Part shown: piece after piece, positions 24,419 through 35,400 of the stretch | Numbering within the stretch: position 1 is the stretch's first letter | Layout of the letters: each line of letters starts with the position of its first letter | Program-made: the position numbers and the translations under genes | Assembly (NCBI GenBank): GCA_015709675.1 | Contig: CP054182.1 | Span: forward strand, 2,211,448 to 2,275,447 | Direction: 5' to 3' | DNA: 64,000 nt | Source: Ignavibacteriales bacterium | Lineage (GTDB): Bacteria > Bacteroidota > Ignavibacteria > Ignavibacteriales > Ignavibacteriaceae | The notes under the pieces: model-generated | The model's database searches: none | The model's input: the letters and a program-made list of their open reading frames with translations, nothing else | Told to the model about the DNA's origin: nothing

Positions 24419-26842
24419 TTAGTAAAGATTATATCTCAGCATAATACCGGAAATGAAATCATTTGGTACGGATATGCTGTTTTGTGATGAATTCACAATA
24501 TATCTGATCTGTGCCTGAGCATAAAGATAACTGGTGAAATAATAGGTTCCGAAAAGGTCAAGCGCTGTACGCTCAAAGTCTCCGAAGCTCGGATTGATGG
24601 ATCCGTTAATCAAGAGCTTATTATCGAGCATATAGTAACGTCCTCCGAGAGTCAGGGTAACGTAGCTGAGTTCCGAAGCCTGTATCTTTGTGCTATTATA
24701 AGAAATATTGACGTTCGAAACGATCGCAGGAGACCAGTTAGTATTCGATGAGAGATTAAGCGAGCTGTTGTCAACGTCGAAGTTTGAGATTGACTTGTCA
24801 TCACGAACAGAGAAATTATAACCTAATGACATCTGTGTACGGTATTTCCAGTGGAAGTCATATGAAATCTGTGTACCGACTCTGTTGGTTATATCATTGA
24901 TGATGATAGTTGAGTCTTTTGCATCGTTCGTGTTTTCATTCTGCGTATATGATACGAGAATGCTGGGGAAGTCAAATCTTGGGAAATAAGAGACTGATGT
25001 ATTAATCGTGTTAAAAGTAGTGGTCGCGAATTTAGTACCCTGAAGGTTGTCAGAGAGACTTTCAAATCCGGCAGCAATAAACAAGGTATTATCCATCAGG
25101 CGAAGACGGTCATTGATGTTGATACCGGCTACGTCCGTTCTGATAAAAGTATTACCGAAGGACTGGAAGTCGTTGCCGCGGTAAATGTACTGTCCTCTGA
25201 AGTAGTTGTTAAAATAGTTCAGGGAGAGCGTTGCCTCAGCTGCCAGGGTAGGTATTTCCTCGTAGTTAAGAGGTTCGATATACTGGTTAAACGTAATGAT
25301 GCTTCCAATATATTTTTTCAGATCCTTAATGGTTTTCGGATCCTGGGTAAAAGTTTTGCCCGCGCCAAAAAGTGTGTCAATTTCACTGTCAGTCAGCTCG
25401 CCGTTGGTGATATCGGTGTTCTGTACACTGATGGCTGCCTGAGCGTTAAAAAGAAATTTCTGATCATCAAACGCAATGGTCATATCTGTACCGGCAACTA
25501 CGTTTTCCTGCGGAATTCCTCCGAATGCAATATCCTCAAACTGATCTTTTGAATGAAGATAAGTTAAGCCCCACTGAAAATTTTCACCGCTTCCGAATGA
25601 TGGCCTTACTGCAAGTATGGTACGTTCATTTGAGCCAAAGGTGACGCTAGCATTACGGTACCCGGCATTAAACTCAGTAGGGTACTTTGCTGAATCAAGC
25701 TGAACAATATCTGAACGGCCGAAAGGGGAATTGGCTGCAGTAAACAGGGTATCTATTTTTCCCTGAATACCGCGGTTAATTTCACCAAACGCTGCCTGGA
25801 TGTTAAAGAAACCAAAATTGAGCGAACCGTTAAATCCCCTAACTCTTTTACCTGTCAGTACTAATGAAGGGAAGCGGGGGGTTGCATCACCATAAGACAT
25901 CTTAACCCAGTCGCCGCCGCGCAGTTCAACAAGATATCTGTTGTAAGGCTGCTTATTTGATTCCTCTTCAGAGGTGAGATAAGCATTCGCATTAAGCTCA
26001 AACATCTTGTATTTGGATTCGTAGTTGACTCTGAGGTTATTATACCAGGTTGATCTGCCCTGCACATCTTCCGAGCGTGATTCTGCTGTTACATCTCCCC
26101 GGAACTCATAGCTGTCGCGTCTCTCTTCAGCAAGTTGTTCGGAGATAAGCTGATAATCGGAGCTGACAGTATGATAGAGATTTCCGCTTTTATCATAGAT
26201 TTCAACACGGATTGTGGTTGTACCCTCATCCATATCAAGATCAGGATTGTCACCCGTCAGCATGATCAAGTCATCTGCAAAAAGGGCGAGAGATGTTACA
26301 TCCTTGGAACCGATATAAATTTTCGTTTTAGCGCGGTCAACATTGTCTGAAGCTCTGAGAAGAGAAATCGAGACAAAGAATTCTGAACGGGGTACAGAAG
26401 TATTTTTCTCAGGAGCAAGTATAATTACCTCAGCATCTTTAGCTGAGCGGGCTGAAACCGCAATCTGGAGCGGGGGTTCTGAAACGTTCACCTGAACCGG
26501 ATAATAAGCACTGCTTCCGTCAGATAAATTGATACCGATATAGTATTCAAGATATGGCACCCGGACATCATCTCCGGAAAGTGTGAACTCAGCCAGGTTG
26601 CCGCGTAGATCCATCTCGGCTTCGGTGAACTGAATCTCACCAAAAGGCTTGTAAAAAAGGAATACTCCTCTGACGTTATCCGCTTTGATGAGCTCTACTT
26701 CAAAACGCAGAACATCGCCCTCAACGGCAGCTCCGGTTCTTACCTCAGAAATGTAAGGACTCAGCTGTGCCAATGACGAACCGGTAAAAGTCAGAAGAAA
26801 TACTATTAGAGAAAATCTGGTTAAACTGGTATAAAGAGACAT
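24419..26842 (-). CDS. Large exported protein, probable outer-membrane beta-barrel with N-terminal Ig-like domains
   Basis: The 807-residue product has a signal peptide (SLIVFLLTFTGSSLAQ). The first 250 residues look like two beta-sandwich domains (SPYISEVRTGAAVEGDVLRF, and a second around EVIILAPEKNTSVPRSEF). The rest has alternating hydrophobic/polar strands with many aromatic turns and finishes ...GIMLRYNLY, ending in an aromatic residue as barrels usually do. No specific family was recognised. It is encoded five bases upstream of the CHASE2 cyclase and downstream of the FecR gene, so it may be the envelope-side component of the same sensory unit. Confidence 0.65.
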   Translation of the reverse strand: MSLYTSLTRFSLIVFLLTFTGSSLAQLSPYISEVRTGAAVEGDVLRFEVELIKADNVRGVFLFYKPFGEIQFTEAEMDLRGNLAEFTLSGDDVRVPYLEYYIGINLSDGSSAYYPVQVNVSEPPLQIAVSARSAKDAEVIILAPEKNTSVPRSEFFVSISLLRASDNVDRAKTKIYIGSKDVTSLALFADDLIMLTGDNPDLDMDEGTTTIRVEIYDKSGNLYHTVSSDYQLISEQLAEERRDSYEFRGDVTAESRSEDVQGRSTWYNNLRVNYESKYKMFELNANAYLTSEEESNKQPYNRYLVELRGGDWVKMSYGDATPRFPSLVLTGKRVRGFNGSLNFGFFNIQAAFGEINRGIQGKIDTLFTAANSPFGRSDIVQLDSAKYPTEFNAGYRNASVTFGSNERTILAVRPSFGSGENFQWGLTYLHSKDQFEDIAFGGIPQENVVAGTDMTIAFDDQKFLFNAQAAISVQNTDITNGELTDSEIDTLFGAGKTFTQDPKTIKDLKKYIGSIITFNQYIEPLNYEEIPTLAAEATLSLNYFNNYFRGQYIYRGNDFQSFGNTFIRTDVAGININDRLRLMDNTLFIAAGFESLSDNLQGTKFATTTFNTINTSVSYFPRFDFPSILVSYTQNENTNDAKDSTIIINDITNRVGTQISYDFHWKYRTQMSLGYNFSVRDDKSISNFDVDNSSLNLSSNTNWSPAIVSNVNISYNSTKIQASELSYVTLTLGGRYYMLDNKLLINGSINPSFGDFERTALDLFGTYYFTSYLYAQAQIRYIVNSSQNSISVPNDFISGIMLRYNLY

Positions 26843-26968
26843 AAAAGTTCTCCGGATTGGGTAGTAAAGATTAATAACGTTAATTCTCAGTAATTAAAGA
26901 GAGCAATTTACGAATAATTTAAAAACAACAACCCTTAGCTCTCACTAAGGGTTGCTGAATTTTCTATT

Positions 26969-27670
26969 TTAATTACCGCCGACATACTCGATGATTATAT
27001 CACCGATATTTGTTTTAATTATTAGTTTCTTGGTCTGCGGAACATTATTGTTATTGTTGTTCAGCATGTTCTGAACATTCGGATTGTTTGCAACCGGCTG
27101 AATATTGACATTTCCGTCGTTACCAACTGTCACAAAAAATCCGCTTGTTACCGTACCCTGGCCCTTGTTGCCCTGGGTGGCTTCAATGTTTGCTGAACCG
27201 GAGCTCAGACCGAATGTGGTGTTTCCGTCATTGTCAACGTCAAGAACGCCGTCAGTTCCGCGGATAGACGCCACCATGGTCGGGGTTGTGAACTTGAACT
27301 CCTCATTGCCCTGTCTTTTCACCTCAAAACCAACTTTACCTTTATCAACATAGGTGTTTTTTGAGATTTCTTTGTTGGCTTTGTCAGCGTAAATCTTCAG
27401 GGTAGAGTTTTCACGGACCCGTAAAATGGAATTGTCCGTGAATTTTATAAGAGCAAGAGACTGGCTGCCGGTTTTAATTTCATCGTTGGTGCTCAAAGCA
27501 GCGCCGATTTTCACTGATGACCAGTCAGCTTCAGCTTTTTTCAGGGTAACATCCTTCACAACTTTCATCATGATTGCGACAGGGGAGTCAGCCGGTGGTG
27601 TTTCTCCGCCGCCGGCAAATACGGTTACACTAAAAAGAATGGTAAAAAAGATTATTGACATTTTTTTCAT
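26969..27670 (-). CDS. Secreted FecR-domain protein
   Basis: The 233-residue product has a signal peptide (SIIFFTILFSVTVFAG) and a FecR domain at about residues 35-170: a start around KKAEADWSSVKIGAALSTND, then EIKTGSQSLALIKFTDNSIL, RENSTLKI and the typical VASIRGTDGVLDV. An Asn-rich linker (about residues 203-212) precedes a short beta C-terminus. FecR domains outside iron regulation are common in exported proteins near CHASE2 cyclases and CHAT proteins, where they probably have a structural or signal-relay role. There is no transmembrane helix or sigma partner, so classical FecR signalling is unlikely. Confidence 0.85.
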   Translation of the reverse strand: MKKMSIIFFTILFSVTVFAGGGETPPADSPVAIMMKVVKDVTLKKAEADWSSVKIGAALSTNDEIKTGSQSLALIKFTDNSILRVRENSTLKIYADKANKEISKNTYVDKGKVGFEVKRQGNEEFKFTTPTMVASIRGTDGVLDVDNDGNTTFGLSSGSANIEATQGNKGQGTVTSGFFVTVGNDGNVNIQPVANNPNVQNMLNNNNNNVPQTKKLIIKTNIGDIIIEYVGGN

Positions 27671-27684
27671 TTTCTCATCTCCTC

Positions 27685-28773
27685 TTAGTTGTTGCCCGGA
27701 TTAGTGTTAATCTGCATATTCAGTACATTCTGCGGATTGGCCTGCAGATACTGGAGAATTGCGGTAACTTCTGCCTGAGTCATAAGAGTGCCATCGGCAT
27801 TTCTGAAACCGCTAATGGAAATATTCTGACCCTGAAGCAGATTATTAAACTGTGCGACAATATTAGGGGGGAGAAAACTGATAATCTGCGTAAGTGCACT
27901 GTTCTGCTGCTGAACCTGGAGGTTATTTGCAGGAGCAAGACTAAAACGGACCAGATTACTTTCCAGATTAAATCCGCCGCTCGGACCCGGGACAAATGCT
28001 GAAACACGTACCACAATTTCATCCCCTGCTGCCCACTCACGCTCAATAATTGAACGGATATTGACCGTGGTTCTGTTTCCGACATCACGATTATTCACGA
28101 TAGGATTTTCACTGTTCAGAATTTCTTCATCAGTTTGTCCGGCAACTTTACGATTGTTTACCTTAATGATATAAGATGCTGCACCGGTAACCTGAGTCCA
28201 GGAAACAATCACGTCTGTTGGCTGCTCAACCGAGCCCTGCATTGGTGCAGTAATGGTGATAGTCTGGGACGGGTTATAAAAGGTGAGTGAACGCTGCTGA
28301 GGATTGGTGATTCCCGGTAAACTGAGCGGGGCATTTGTTACGGGGTCGAGTACCCATAACGTAAGTGAATAGGTACCGATTGGTCTGCCCTTATTAAGGT
28401 TCTGATCGATAGCATCCTGATTGATGTAATCATCTTCAATCCTGATATCACCGCTTCCGAATTGATTGCTTAAAATCGTCCGGGATGAAAATTCCCTGGT
28501 GCGAAAATCTGCAAGCTTCACCGGAGTAGTGGAATTGATATCGGTCCAGTACATTTCTCCGGAGAGTTTTACCATTGTGCCCGGGCTCATTATTACCCGG
28601 AAAACAGGCTGGGTTGCACTGAGTCCGTTCGAGACAACCAGGTTCGCAAAACTGATTGACGGGAGCGGATCAAAAACATCGAGTTGGAATGCTGTCAGCG
28701 GAGGATTACCCTGAGCCATACCGGCACTGGTTAAACCCACGAACAGCACGATTGCAGTAAGTAACTTCTTCAT
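27685..28773 (-). CDS. Secreted hypothetical protein with fibronectin-like beta domains
   Basis: The 362-residue product starts with a clear signal peptide (KKLLTAIVLFVGLTSAGMAQ). The body looks all-beta, with a domain around residues 175-285 that resembles a fibronectin type III or Ig fold (ITAPMQGSVEQPTDVIVSWT, ASYIIKVNN). The C-terminal 70 residues are rich in Gln and Asn (LQVQQQNSALTQ). No family was recognised. It is the first gene of the minus-strand operon with FecR, the large exported protein and the CHASE2 cyclase; the FecR gene follows 14 bases later. It diverges from the first CHAT gene across a 236-base region. Confidence 0.7.
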   Translation of the reverse strand: MKKLLTAIVLFVGLTSAGMAQGNPPLTAFQLDVFDPLPSISFANLVVSNGLSATQPVFRVIMSPGTMVKLSGEMYWTDINSTTPVKLADFRTREFSSRTILSNQFGSGDIRIEDDYINQDAIDQNLNKGRPIGTYSLTLWVLDPVTNAPLSLPGITNPQQRSLTFYNPSQTITITAPMQGSVEQPTDVIVSWTQVTGAASYIIKVNNRKVAGQTDEEILNSENPIVNNRDVGNRTTVNIRSIIEREWAAGDEIVVRVSAFVPGPSGGFNLESNLVRFSLAPANNLQVQQQNSALTQIISFLPPNIVAQFNNLLQGQNISISGFRNADGTLMTQAEVTAILQYLQANPQNVLNMQINTNPGNN

Positions 28774-29009
28774 TCTGGTCTCCTTATTGAACTATTAAAA
28801 ACTCTCTTTTTTCTTTGAAACCCTCGTTTCAAATTTCTGTCTGCAAAATACAGACCAACTCCTGCCTGAGATGTGTTTTACGGCAGGTAATAACCATGGT
28901 ATCGTTTCTTGTGCATAAAATCACATCCGCCTTTTCATTTTGACTCAGTAATTTACCATCAGGTTCTTATCTTTTCCAACAAAAATAAATAATTCCTGTC
29001 ATTCATACT
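28774..29009. promoter_or_regulatory. Divergent control region of the FecR/CHASE2 and CHAT operons, with three inverted repeats
   Basis: Three inverted repeats stand close together: TTTGAAAC-CCTC-GTTTCAAA (28814-28833, perfect 8-base arms), GTCTG-CAAAATA-CAGAC (28839-28855), and CCTGCC / GGCAGG separated by 15 bases (28861-28887). Any of them could be an operator or a leader hairpin. A weak -7-like box, TATCTTTT (28968-28975), precedes the CHAT gene. No convincing minus-strand promoter was found. The arrangement suggests joint control of the two halves of this locus. Confidence 0.45.
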
Positions 29010-31472
29010 ATGAAATTAGCGTTAATCAGCAAATTTATTCTGATAATAATTCTTCCACTGGTACTCTTTTTTTCCGGCTGCTCAGGGGCTTCTGGAACCG
29101 GTCCGGGGGGGAGTTCTGAGGAGATTGAGAAAGCATTGGTATTCATCGGCAAGGGTGAGTACCAGCCCGCTGAAACTGCTCTGAAGCAGGCACTCAGATT
29201 TGCCGAAGCGGAAGGGAATGAGCTGAATTTTGTCAGGGGGAATAAATACCTTGGTAATGTGTATGCAGCCTATAATCTGCCGGATGAGGCACACCGGTAT
29301 TATGATATTGCATCATCAAGAGCGGATGCCTATATCCAGCAAGCCCAAAGCCGCAACGACACCTCACTCTTCAGATTTAAGGTGGAACAGGCAAACATCC
29401 TTAACAATCAGGCAATACTTTATCAGTCACAGTTTGAATATGATAAATCAATTTACACTTTGGAAAAAGTACTTAGCATTGACAGGGAACTGGGGAACAA
29501 AGAGGGGGAATACCTTACCCTTGGTAATCTTGGCAGAGCATACAGAGATGAAGCTGCAGTGGTGCTTGGCAGGGAAACGGTAAAGGGAAAGCAGCAGATT
29601 GAAAAATCTATTGAACTTTTTGATCAGGCGCTGGCATTAAGGTATAACGGGTCTGATCTTGCAAATAAAGCCCGCTCACTTGAACTGCTGAATAATAATG
29701 CTGCTGCTTTGGAAGCCTATTCACTTGCTGTCAGTCAGTTCAGAAAAGAGGGAAACAGTCAGTGGGTATCCATCATTACCGGGAACATTGGCAAAATACT
29801 GATTGATCAGGCCGAGGCAGAAAGTGATCCTGTTAAGAAACGCTCCCTGTATATATCCGCAAAGGATTCGCTGAATTACTGCCTCCAGGGTATTGAGGCG
29901 GTCAGAGGGAATATCGGAAAAGATGCCGCAAGATCAACATTTTTTGACGATAAGATTTACTATTACGAAAACCTGATGAAAGCGCAGCTCCGGCTTGGTG
30001 AAAAGGAGGAGCTCTTTTCCACAATTGAACGGGCAAAGGCGCGCTCCCTGCTTGACCTTTTATATACCAAGGATTTTTCTTCCTCGAAGCAGTATTCAGA
30101 CGAAGTAAAAGACCTGATTAAAAAAGAAAAAGAACTTTCGAATCTTATATCAAAGGTACAGGATGATCCGGACAGTTCTGATGCACTGAAAAGCTATTCA
30201 TCGCAGTATGATAACGTGATCAGACTGCTCGCTGAAAAAGAACCGGAATTTGCTTCACTCAAACAGGTGGCTCCGGCATCCCTGCAGCGGATACGGGAAC
30301 TTCTCCCGGAGACTGCCATGATGCTTGAATACTTTACCGGAAAGAACTTTTCCGTTGTGATGCTCATAACCAAAAATGATCTCAGGGTGAGAGAACTGAA
30401 TTTCGGGAGCTATGCAATTGAGGATACCATTCATTCGCTCCGTGAATCATTCGTACAGTTTAATACTGATGCCGGAAAATTTAAAAGAACGGTTATGGAC
30501 AGGGAGAGGGAAAAAGGTAACCGCAACTGGGTTGGTATCTGGCAGGAAGAGTGGAAAAACACGGTAACAAGCGATGACTGGCAATGGCGCCTCCTTAACC
30601 TTCACGGCTTGCTGATAGGAAAAGAATTTGCTGATATACTTAAAGATGCGGGGAAAGTGTATATTGTGCCTCATGGTATTCTGCATCATTTACCGTTCGG
30701 AGCCTTAATAACGGCACCCCAGAATCTTGATTTCAGTAAAACCAAGCATCTGGTGCGTCCAAAATTCTGGCTTGAGGAAAAATCTCTGGTTTTTCTCCCC
30801 TCGGCAAGTGTGCTGGAGTTTATCGTAAAAAAACAGTCTGATAATTTTTCGAATGCTCTTATAATCGGTAATCCGGTATATCCCTCCCCGACTTGGGCAA
30901 AGCTGCCGGGAGCTGAAGAGGAGGCAAAAACCATCTCTGATGAATTTGCTGAAAAGACACTCCTGGTTCAGCAGGAAGCAACGGAAACTTTTGTAAAGGA
31001 AAATATCAGTAAATTTAATGTTGTTCATTTTGCCACCCACGGCGAGTTTGACGCAAATGCACTTGAATCCAAGGTTTTATTTACGGCGACACAGCAGGAT
31101 GATGGATATCTAACCGCGCATGAGATCTTTGACCTTGATCTGAATGCCAGTCTGGTTGTGCTGAGCGCTTGTCAGTCAGGGCAGGTTGGAGGCTATGTGA
31201 GAGACAGGGAGTCTGCCGGAGACGATCTGGTGGGCCTGACACGGTCGTTCCTTTTTGCTGGAGCGCCCAGAATTATAGCAACCCTCTGGTTCGTGGATGA
31301 TAAATCCACCTCCTCGGTCATGAAAAAGTTTTATGAGAATCTGCTCAGGAGCGGCCAGCCGGTGCATGAAGCGCTCCGGCAGGCACAGCTGGAGGTGCTT
31401 AACAGTGATGAAAATATAGACTGGGTGCACCCATTTTACTGGGCGCCCTATTTTTTAACCGGAATGCATTGA
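29010..31472 (+). CDS. TPR-CHAT lipoprotein (caspase-like protease domain), CHAT-1
   Basis: The 820-residue product has a lipoprotein signal peptide (PLVLFFSGCSGAS, Cys24; Ser at +2 fits the outer membrane). TPR-like helical repeats span about residues 30-340. The C-terminal CHAT domain (about 420-820) has the expected caspase-like dyad: His677 in HFATHGE and Cys721 in LSACQSG, plus ATLWFVDD and HPFYWAPYFLTG. CHAT domains belong to clan CD with caspases, gingipain and separase. Known ones include the type III-E CRISPR partner Csx29 and proteases of other defence systems, which are cytoplasmic. This one is exported. It is the first gene of a four-gene CHAT/secreted-paralogue block. Confidence 0.9.
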   Translation: MKLALISKFILIIILPLVLFFSGCSGASGTGPGGSSEEIEKALVFIGKGEYQPAETALKQALRFAEAEGNELNFVRGNKYLGNVYAAYNLPDEAHRYYDIASSRADAYIQQAQSRNDTSLFRFKVEQANILNNQAILYQSQFEYDKSIYTLEKVLSIDRELGNKEGEYLTLGNLGRAYRDEAAVVLGRETVKGKQQIEKSIELFDQALALRYNGSDLANKARSLELLNNNAAALEAYSLAVSQFRKEGNSQWVSIITGNIGKILIDQAEAESDPVKKRSLYISAKDSLNYCLQGIEAVRGNIGKDAARSTFFDDKIYYYENLMKAQLRLGEKEELFSTIERAKARSLLDLLYTKDFSSSKQYSDEVKDLIKKEKELSNLISKVQDDPDSSDALKSYSSQYDNVIRLLAEKEPEFASLKQVAPASLQRIRELLPETAMMLEYFTGKNFSVVMLITKNDLRVRELNFGSYAIEDTIHSLRESFVQFNTDAGKFKRTVMDREREKGNRNWVGIWQEEWKNTVTSDDWQWRLLNLHGLLIGKEFADILKDAGKVYIVPHGILHHLPFGALITAPQNLDFSKTKHLVRPKFWLEEKSLVFLPSASVLEFIVKKQSDNFSNALIIGNPVYPSPTWAKLPGAEEEAKTISDEFAEKTLLVQQEATETFVKENISKFNVVHFATHGEFDANALESKVLFTATQQDDGYLTAHEIFDLDLNASLVVLSACQSGQVGGYVRDRESAGDDLVGLTRSFLFAGAPRIIATLWFVDDKSTSSVMKKFYENLLRSGQPVHEALRQAQLEVLNSDENIDWVHPFYWAPYFLTGMH

Positions 31473-31563
31473 TTTGCCGGGAACAAAAACGAAACTGGTG
31501 ATATATAATAATCAACAACAATTTTATTTATCATCACTAATTAATTTCTCAAGGAGATTTCAA

Positions 31564-32316
31564 ATGAAAAACTCAAAAATGTTCGCGATTGTTCTCACGC
31601 TCGTATTTTCCATCTTTTTTTCATCAGCAGCTCTGGCTCAGGATAAAAAACCAAAAGAGGAAAATAAAAAATCCAAAGAGCAGCTTGTTGTACCGGCTTC
31701 AACTATTGATTTCAGGGCGCAGCTGAAATCTTCAAACTCTTCGCTTGAATCACTCGGCAAGATGATTGAGGACGGAAGAAAAAATGCAGAAGTAAACACA
31801 CTGCTTGCGGCATCAATGATTCTCTTCCTGGAGGAGAACAGTTCCAAAATGAAAGCGCAGATAACCGGTCTTGATCTTCTGAAGGAAGCTACTACGCTTG
31901 CTACCACACAGAAGAATACCTCCGCGCTGAATACCGTAAAAGCACTGTGGGAAAACCCTCTCTTTGGCAACGATAAAGACAAAGCCAAGGAAGTGGCTGC
32001 AACCATTACCAACGTTGAGCAAGAACTTGCTTCTAACCGCGGTCCCGGAGCAAAAGTTGTGGATGTAAAGGTTGAAAACTATACAAACTACACAATCTAT
32101 GTATATGTTGACGGAACCTACAAAGGATATATCAACTCAGGTTACTATGTGGTCTATAACAATATCGGAACAGGCTGGACTGACTTCTACGCTGAAACCG
32201 ATAACATCTGGAGTTCTTCACAGGGCAAGTATATATACTACTACTGGTCGAACTCATACAACCTGACAAACTATGATTATACGTACGAAACCGACTTCAC
32301 CTGGTCAGTTTATTAA
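31564..32316 (+). CDS. Secreted protein with a 91-residue Tyr-rich C-terminal domain, paralogue A
   Basis: The 250-residue product starts at ATG 31564, with AAGGAG at 31550-31555; the frame is open upstream but that part is leader. A signal peptide ends near SSAALAQ, followed by a Lys-rich segment, an all-helical domain (about residues 45-155) and, from GPGAKVVDV to the end, a domain with 19 Tyr and 4 Trp in 91 residues. The same domain ends the product of 38249-38998, with 85 of 91 residues identical by my count, while the helical part matches at only about two thirds. The family is unrecognised. Its place between two exported CHAT genes suggests a partner or substrate. Confidence 0.75.
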   Translation: MKNSKMFAIVLTLVFSIFFSSAALAQDKKPKEENKKSKEQLVVPASTIDFRAQLKSSNSSLESLGKMIEDGRKNAEVNTLLAASMILFLEENSSKMKAQITGLDLLKEATTLATTQKNTSALNTVKALWENPLFGNDKDKAKEVAATITNVEQELASNRGPGAKVVDVKVENYTNYTIYVYVDGTYKGYINSGYYVVYNNIGTGWTDFYAETDNIWSSSQGKYIYYYWSNSYNLTNYDYTYETDFTWSVY

Positions 32317-32333
32317 GATAATGTTTCACGAAG

Positions 32334-32357
32334 CGGGTCCTGAAGTTTCAGGATCCG
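32334..32357 (+). terminator. Hairpin between paralogue A and CHAT-2, possible attenuator
   Basis: CGGGTCCTGAA pairs with TTCAGGATCCG (11 pairs including one G-T) around a 2-base loop. It is followed by a T-rich stretch (TTTCTCTGTTT) rather than a pure T-tract, so it would be a partial terminator that lets some transcription continue into the giant CHAT gene 47 bases later. Confidence 0.6.
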
Positions 32358-32403
32358 TTTCTCTGTTTAAAGAAAATCTATTTGATACTTTCAGGAGTTA
32401 CTC

Positions 32404-35400
32404 ATGAGCAATGCCCGGATTCTTGTTTACTTGTTCGCTTTCATGCTGTTTTCCTCAGCATCAGATCTTCTTGCCCAGGAGGCAAAGATATTCAATCACA
32501 AGTATATGGAAGTTGATTCCGCCCAGTCATTGCATGACCAGGGAGTAACTGATTATGAAGCAGGAGAATACTGGACAGCAATACGAAAGTGGATGGACTG
32601 CATACCAGCTTATGAAAGAGGGGGTGAAGCGGGACTGCTGGTTTCGGTTCTCTCCAATATCGGTCTCGCCTATGAGAATTTATATATTCCGGTGCTCGCT
32701 GCGTACTATTATGAACTTGCGTATAAAACTGCAGTTGCGGCAAATTTATCCACAAGCGCACATCAATATACCGGCTATACTGCCGGTACGCTGGTTAAAT
32801 ATGAACTCTACTCACTCTCCTCGTTTTATTTTGATGAGAAAAGGAAACTTGCTGAAACACTCGGGGAAGGATATGATGATGACAGTGAAAAAGCCTCGAT
32901 AATTGCTGACTCGGTAAAATCTGCATCAGAGTGGCTTTCTAAAAACCGGGCATCAGTAATGAAAACCCTGACCCCATCCAAAAGCGCATTTCAGACGTAT
33001 CTGATGGCGGCGGTGTATTCCATAAGAACCGGAAATTATAAAGACGGAGACCTTTTCCTGAGCAAAGCCTCGGAGATGATGCAGTTTGCCGGTCCGGATG
33101 AGGTGATTCTTTTTTCTGATGCTGCAACCGGCCTTGAAATAGCCGTGAGAAATTACGGTAAAGAAATCGGTACGGCACCTAAAAGAACCAAAGAAACAGC
33201 TAAAAATGAGTTTTATATTTTGAGTGTCCGGTATATTACCCCCGATTCAGCAGAGGCAGTTGTAGCCGGAGGCACAGCTGACGGTCTTTTTGTCGGATCG
33301 AAAGGTGATATATCAGGTGCGTATTTTACCGATGTTGAGGGGCATTCATCTTTCTATTTAGGGGCGATCAGGGTTATTAAAGCCGGCGAATTTGTTTCCA
33401 CCATCGGAATTAAGCTGAAAACACCTGGCAAGGAATGGAAAATGGTATATCCGGGTGACTTTGCCGGACTGGAGGTATATACTCTTGAGCGGTCATTTTC
33501 AAGTGTTCTTGAAAAAACCGCCGCCATAAATATGAACTACCGGACGCTGAATAATCAGATACTCTACTCCCGCTTTATGCTGAGCCGTTATAATAATGCC
33601 TCCCTGGAGAAACGGGTAGTGGAAGCACTCGTGGATGATCTTCACGCTTCTCATGAGCGGTATTCGCAGTATGTAAATGATTATCCGACCTGGACTGCCC
33701 CTTCAGAAAAAGGTTACCTGAAAGGGGTTAGCATGATGGATGGTATTAAAGACGCCAGTTATGAAACGGTATCGGTTTATCTTACCTATGTTTCAGAGTA
33801 TCCCGGCTCCTGGAACGGCAAAAACTCTCAGTTCCCAGTAATGTTTGCAACATGGCTTCTGAGTGATTCACCGCTGAACAAATCACAGTTAAAGCAGATT
33901 ATCTGGGAAAGCATTGGCAAGGCAAAGCCCTCAGAGTTTATGTCAAGATACGGAGCAAGTCTTGAGGATGAATCTCTGATCGGAGAGATAGCCGGTTCCA
34001 TTGAAGATTCGATTATCGTACGCGCTGGAGAATATCCGGTACAGATTGCGCAGCTGCAGTATCTTGATTCTCTTGCATCGTATCTGCCCGCAAGCTGGGA
34101 TTATATGAAAACCAATTTTGAGCTCGGTCAGGCATACCGCGATACCAAGGAATATCAAAAGTCAGGGCATCACTTCCGAAAGGCAAGATATTTGTATATA
34201 AAAGGGGATTATATGTGGGATGCTGCAGAGACGCTTCATAACGATGCGCTTAATCTGCAGGATCAGGATTTTCTTAAGGAGTCAGCGGCAATGTTTGATT
34301 CCGCCATCACACTGAAGATGCAGGTCTCGGCCAAAGACCCCTCTGATGCTCTGTATGAAACCATCGGTTCATCACTCTGGGGAAAGGCATGGTCAATCCG
34401 TTATCTTAATGAGTATGATGAAGCGATTAAAATTTATCAGCTCTCAGTTGCATATTACGACTCATCAAAGCGGCAGTCTGCTAAAGCTTCTAAACTCACC
34501 GTCCTTGATAACATTGGCGAGATTTATGAGAAGAAGGGAGATCATAACCGTGCTATTGAGCATTATTTTGGTATGATGCCCCTAATTAAAGAACTGAATA
34601 ATTTGCAGGAGGAAGGGGAAGCACTCAATGACATTGCTTATAACTATTCGCAGCTGGGTGAATATCAGAAGGCAATTGAATATTATACCAAAGGCTATGA
34701 AGTGCATACCAAAAGGGGAAGTTCTGAGGATGCCGGGTTCTCAACTTCGAATATAGCACAGGTTTACTGGACGCTGGGTGATTATGAAAAAGCAATTGCA
34801 ACCCATCATAACGCAATAAAACTGAGGGAACAGGCTAATGATCTTGCCGGACAGGGGTACTCCTGGAGCAAACTCGGCGCTCTCTATAAGGAAAGCGGTG
34901 ACCCGGCAAAAGGAATTGAGGCATTCGAAAAGGCGGTCAAGTTTTATGAACTCGCTAATGATGAAAGCGGTCTTGCGGATGTATATAAAGATCTGGGAGA
35001 CCTCTATCTTAAAGTAAAAGATCTTTCCAAAGCTAAAGAAAAGCTTGAAAAGTCGCTTGATATCAAACGTAATCTGAAAGACCCTTTCAAACTTGCGGAA
35101 GCATACTTCGATATAGCATCTGTGTATTATCAGTACGTTGATTATCCCAATGCTGAGTTAAACTGGAAGAAAGCCCTTGAACTGTATGAACAGATAGGTG
35201 ATTTCAGCGGTCGGGTATACACACTTGCCAATCTCGGATTGCTTGAATATGTCTATCACAAACGCTTTAATGATGCACTTAAAACCTTTAACCTTGCTGT
35301 TCGTCTTTCAGCCGAGGTTAATAACGACAACAATCTTGCCTACTGCTATCAGAGAATAAGCAACCTCTATAAAGAAAACGGCGATGTTGAACTAAGCAAG

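Noticed and set aside
31474-31563. N-terminal extension of secreted paralogue A
   Set aside because: The frame is open, but a strong ribosome-binding site and a clean signal peptide start at ATG 31564, as in paralogue B.
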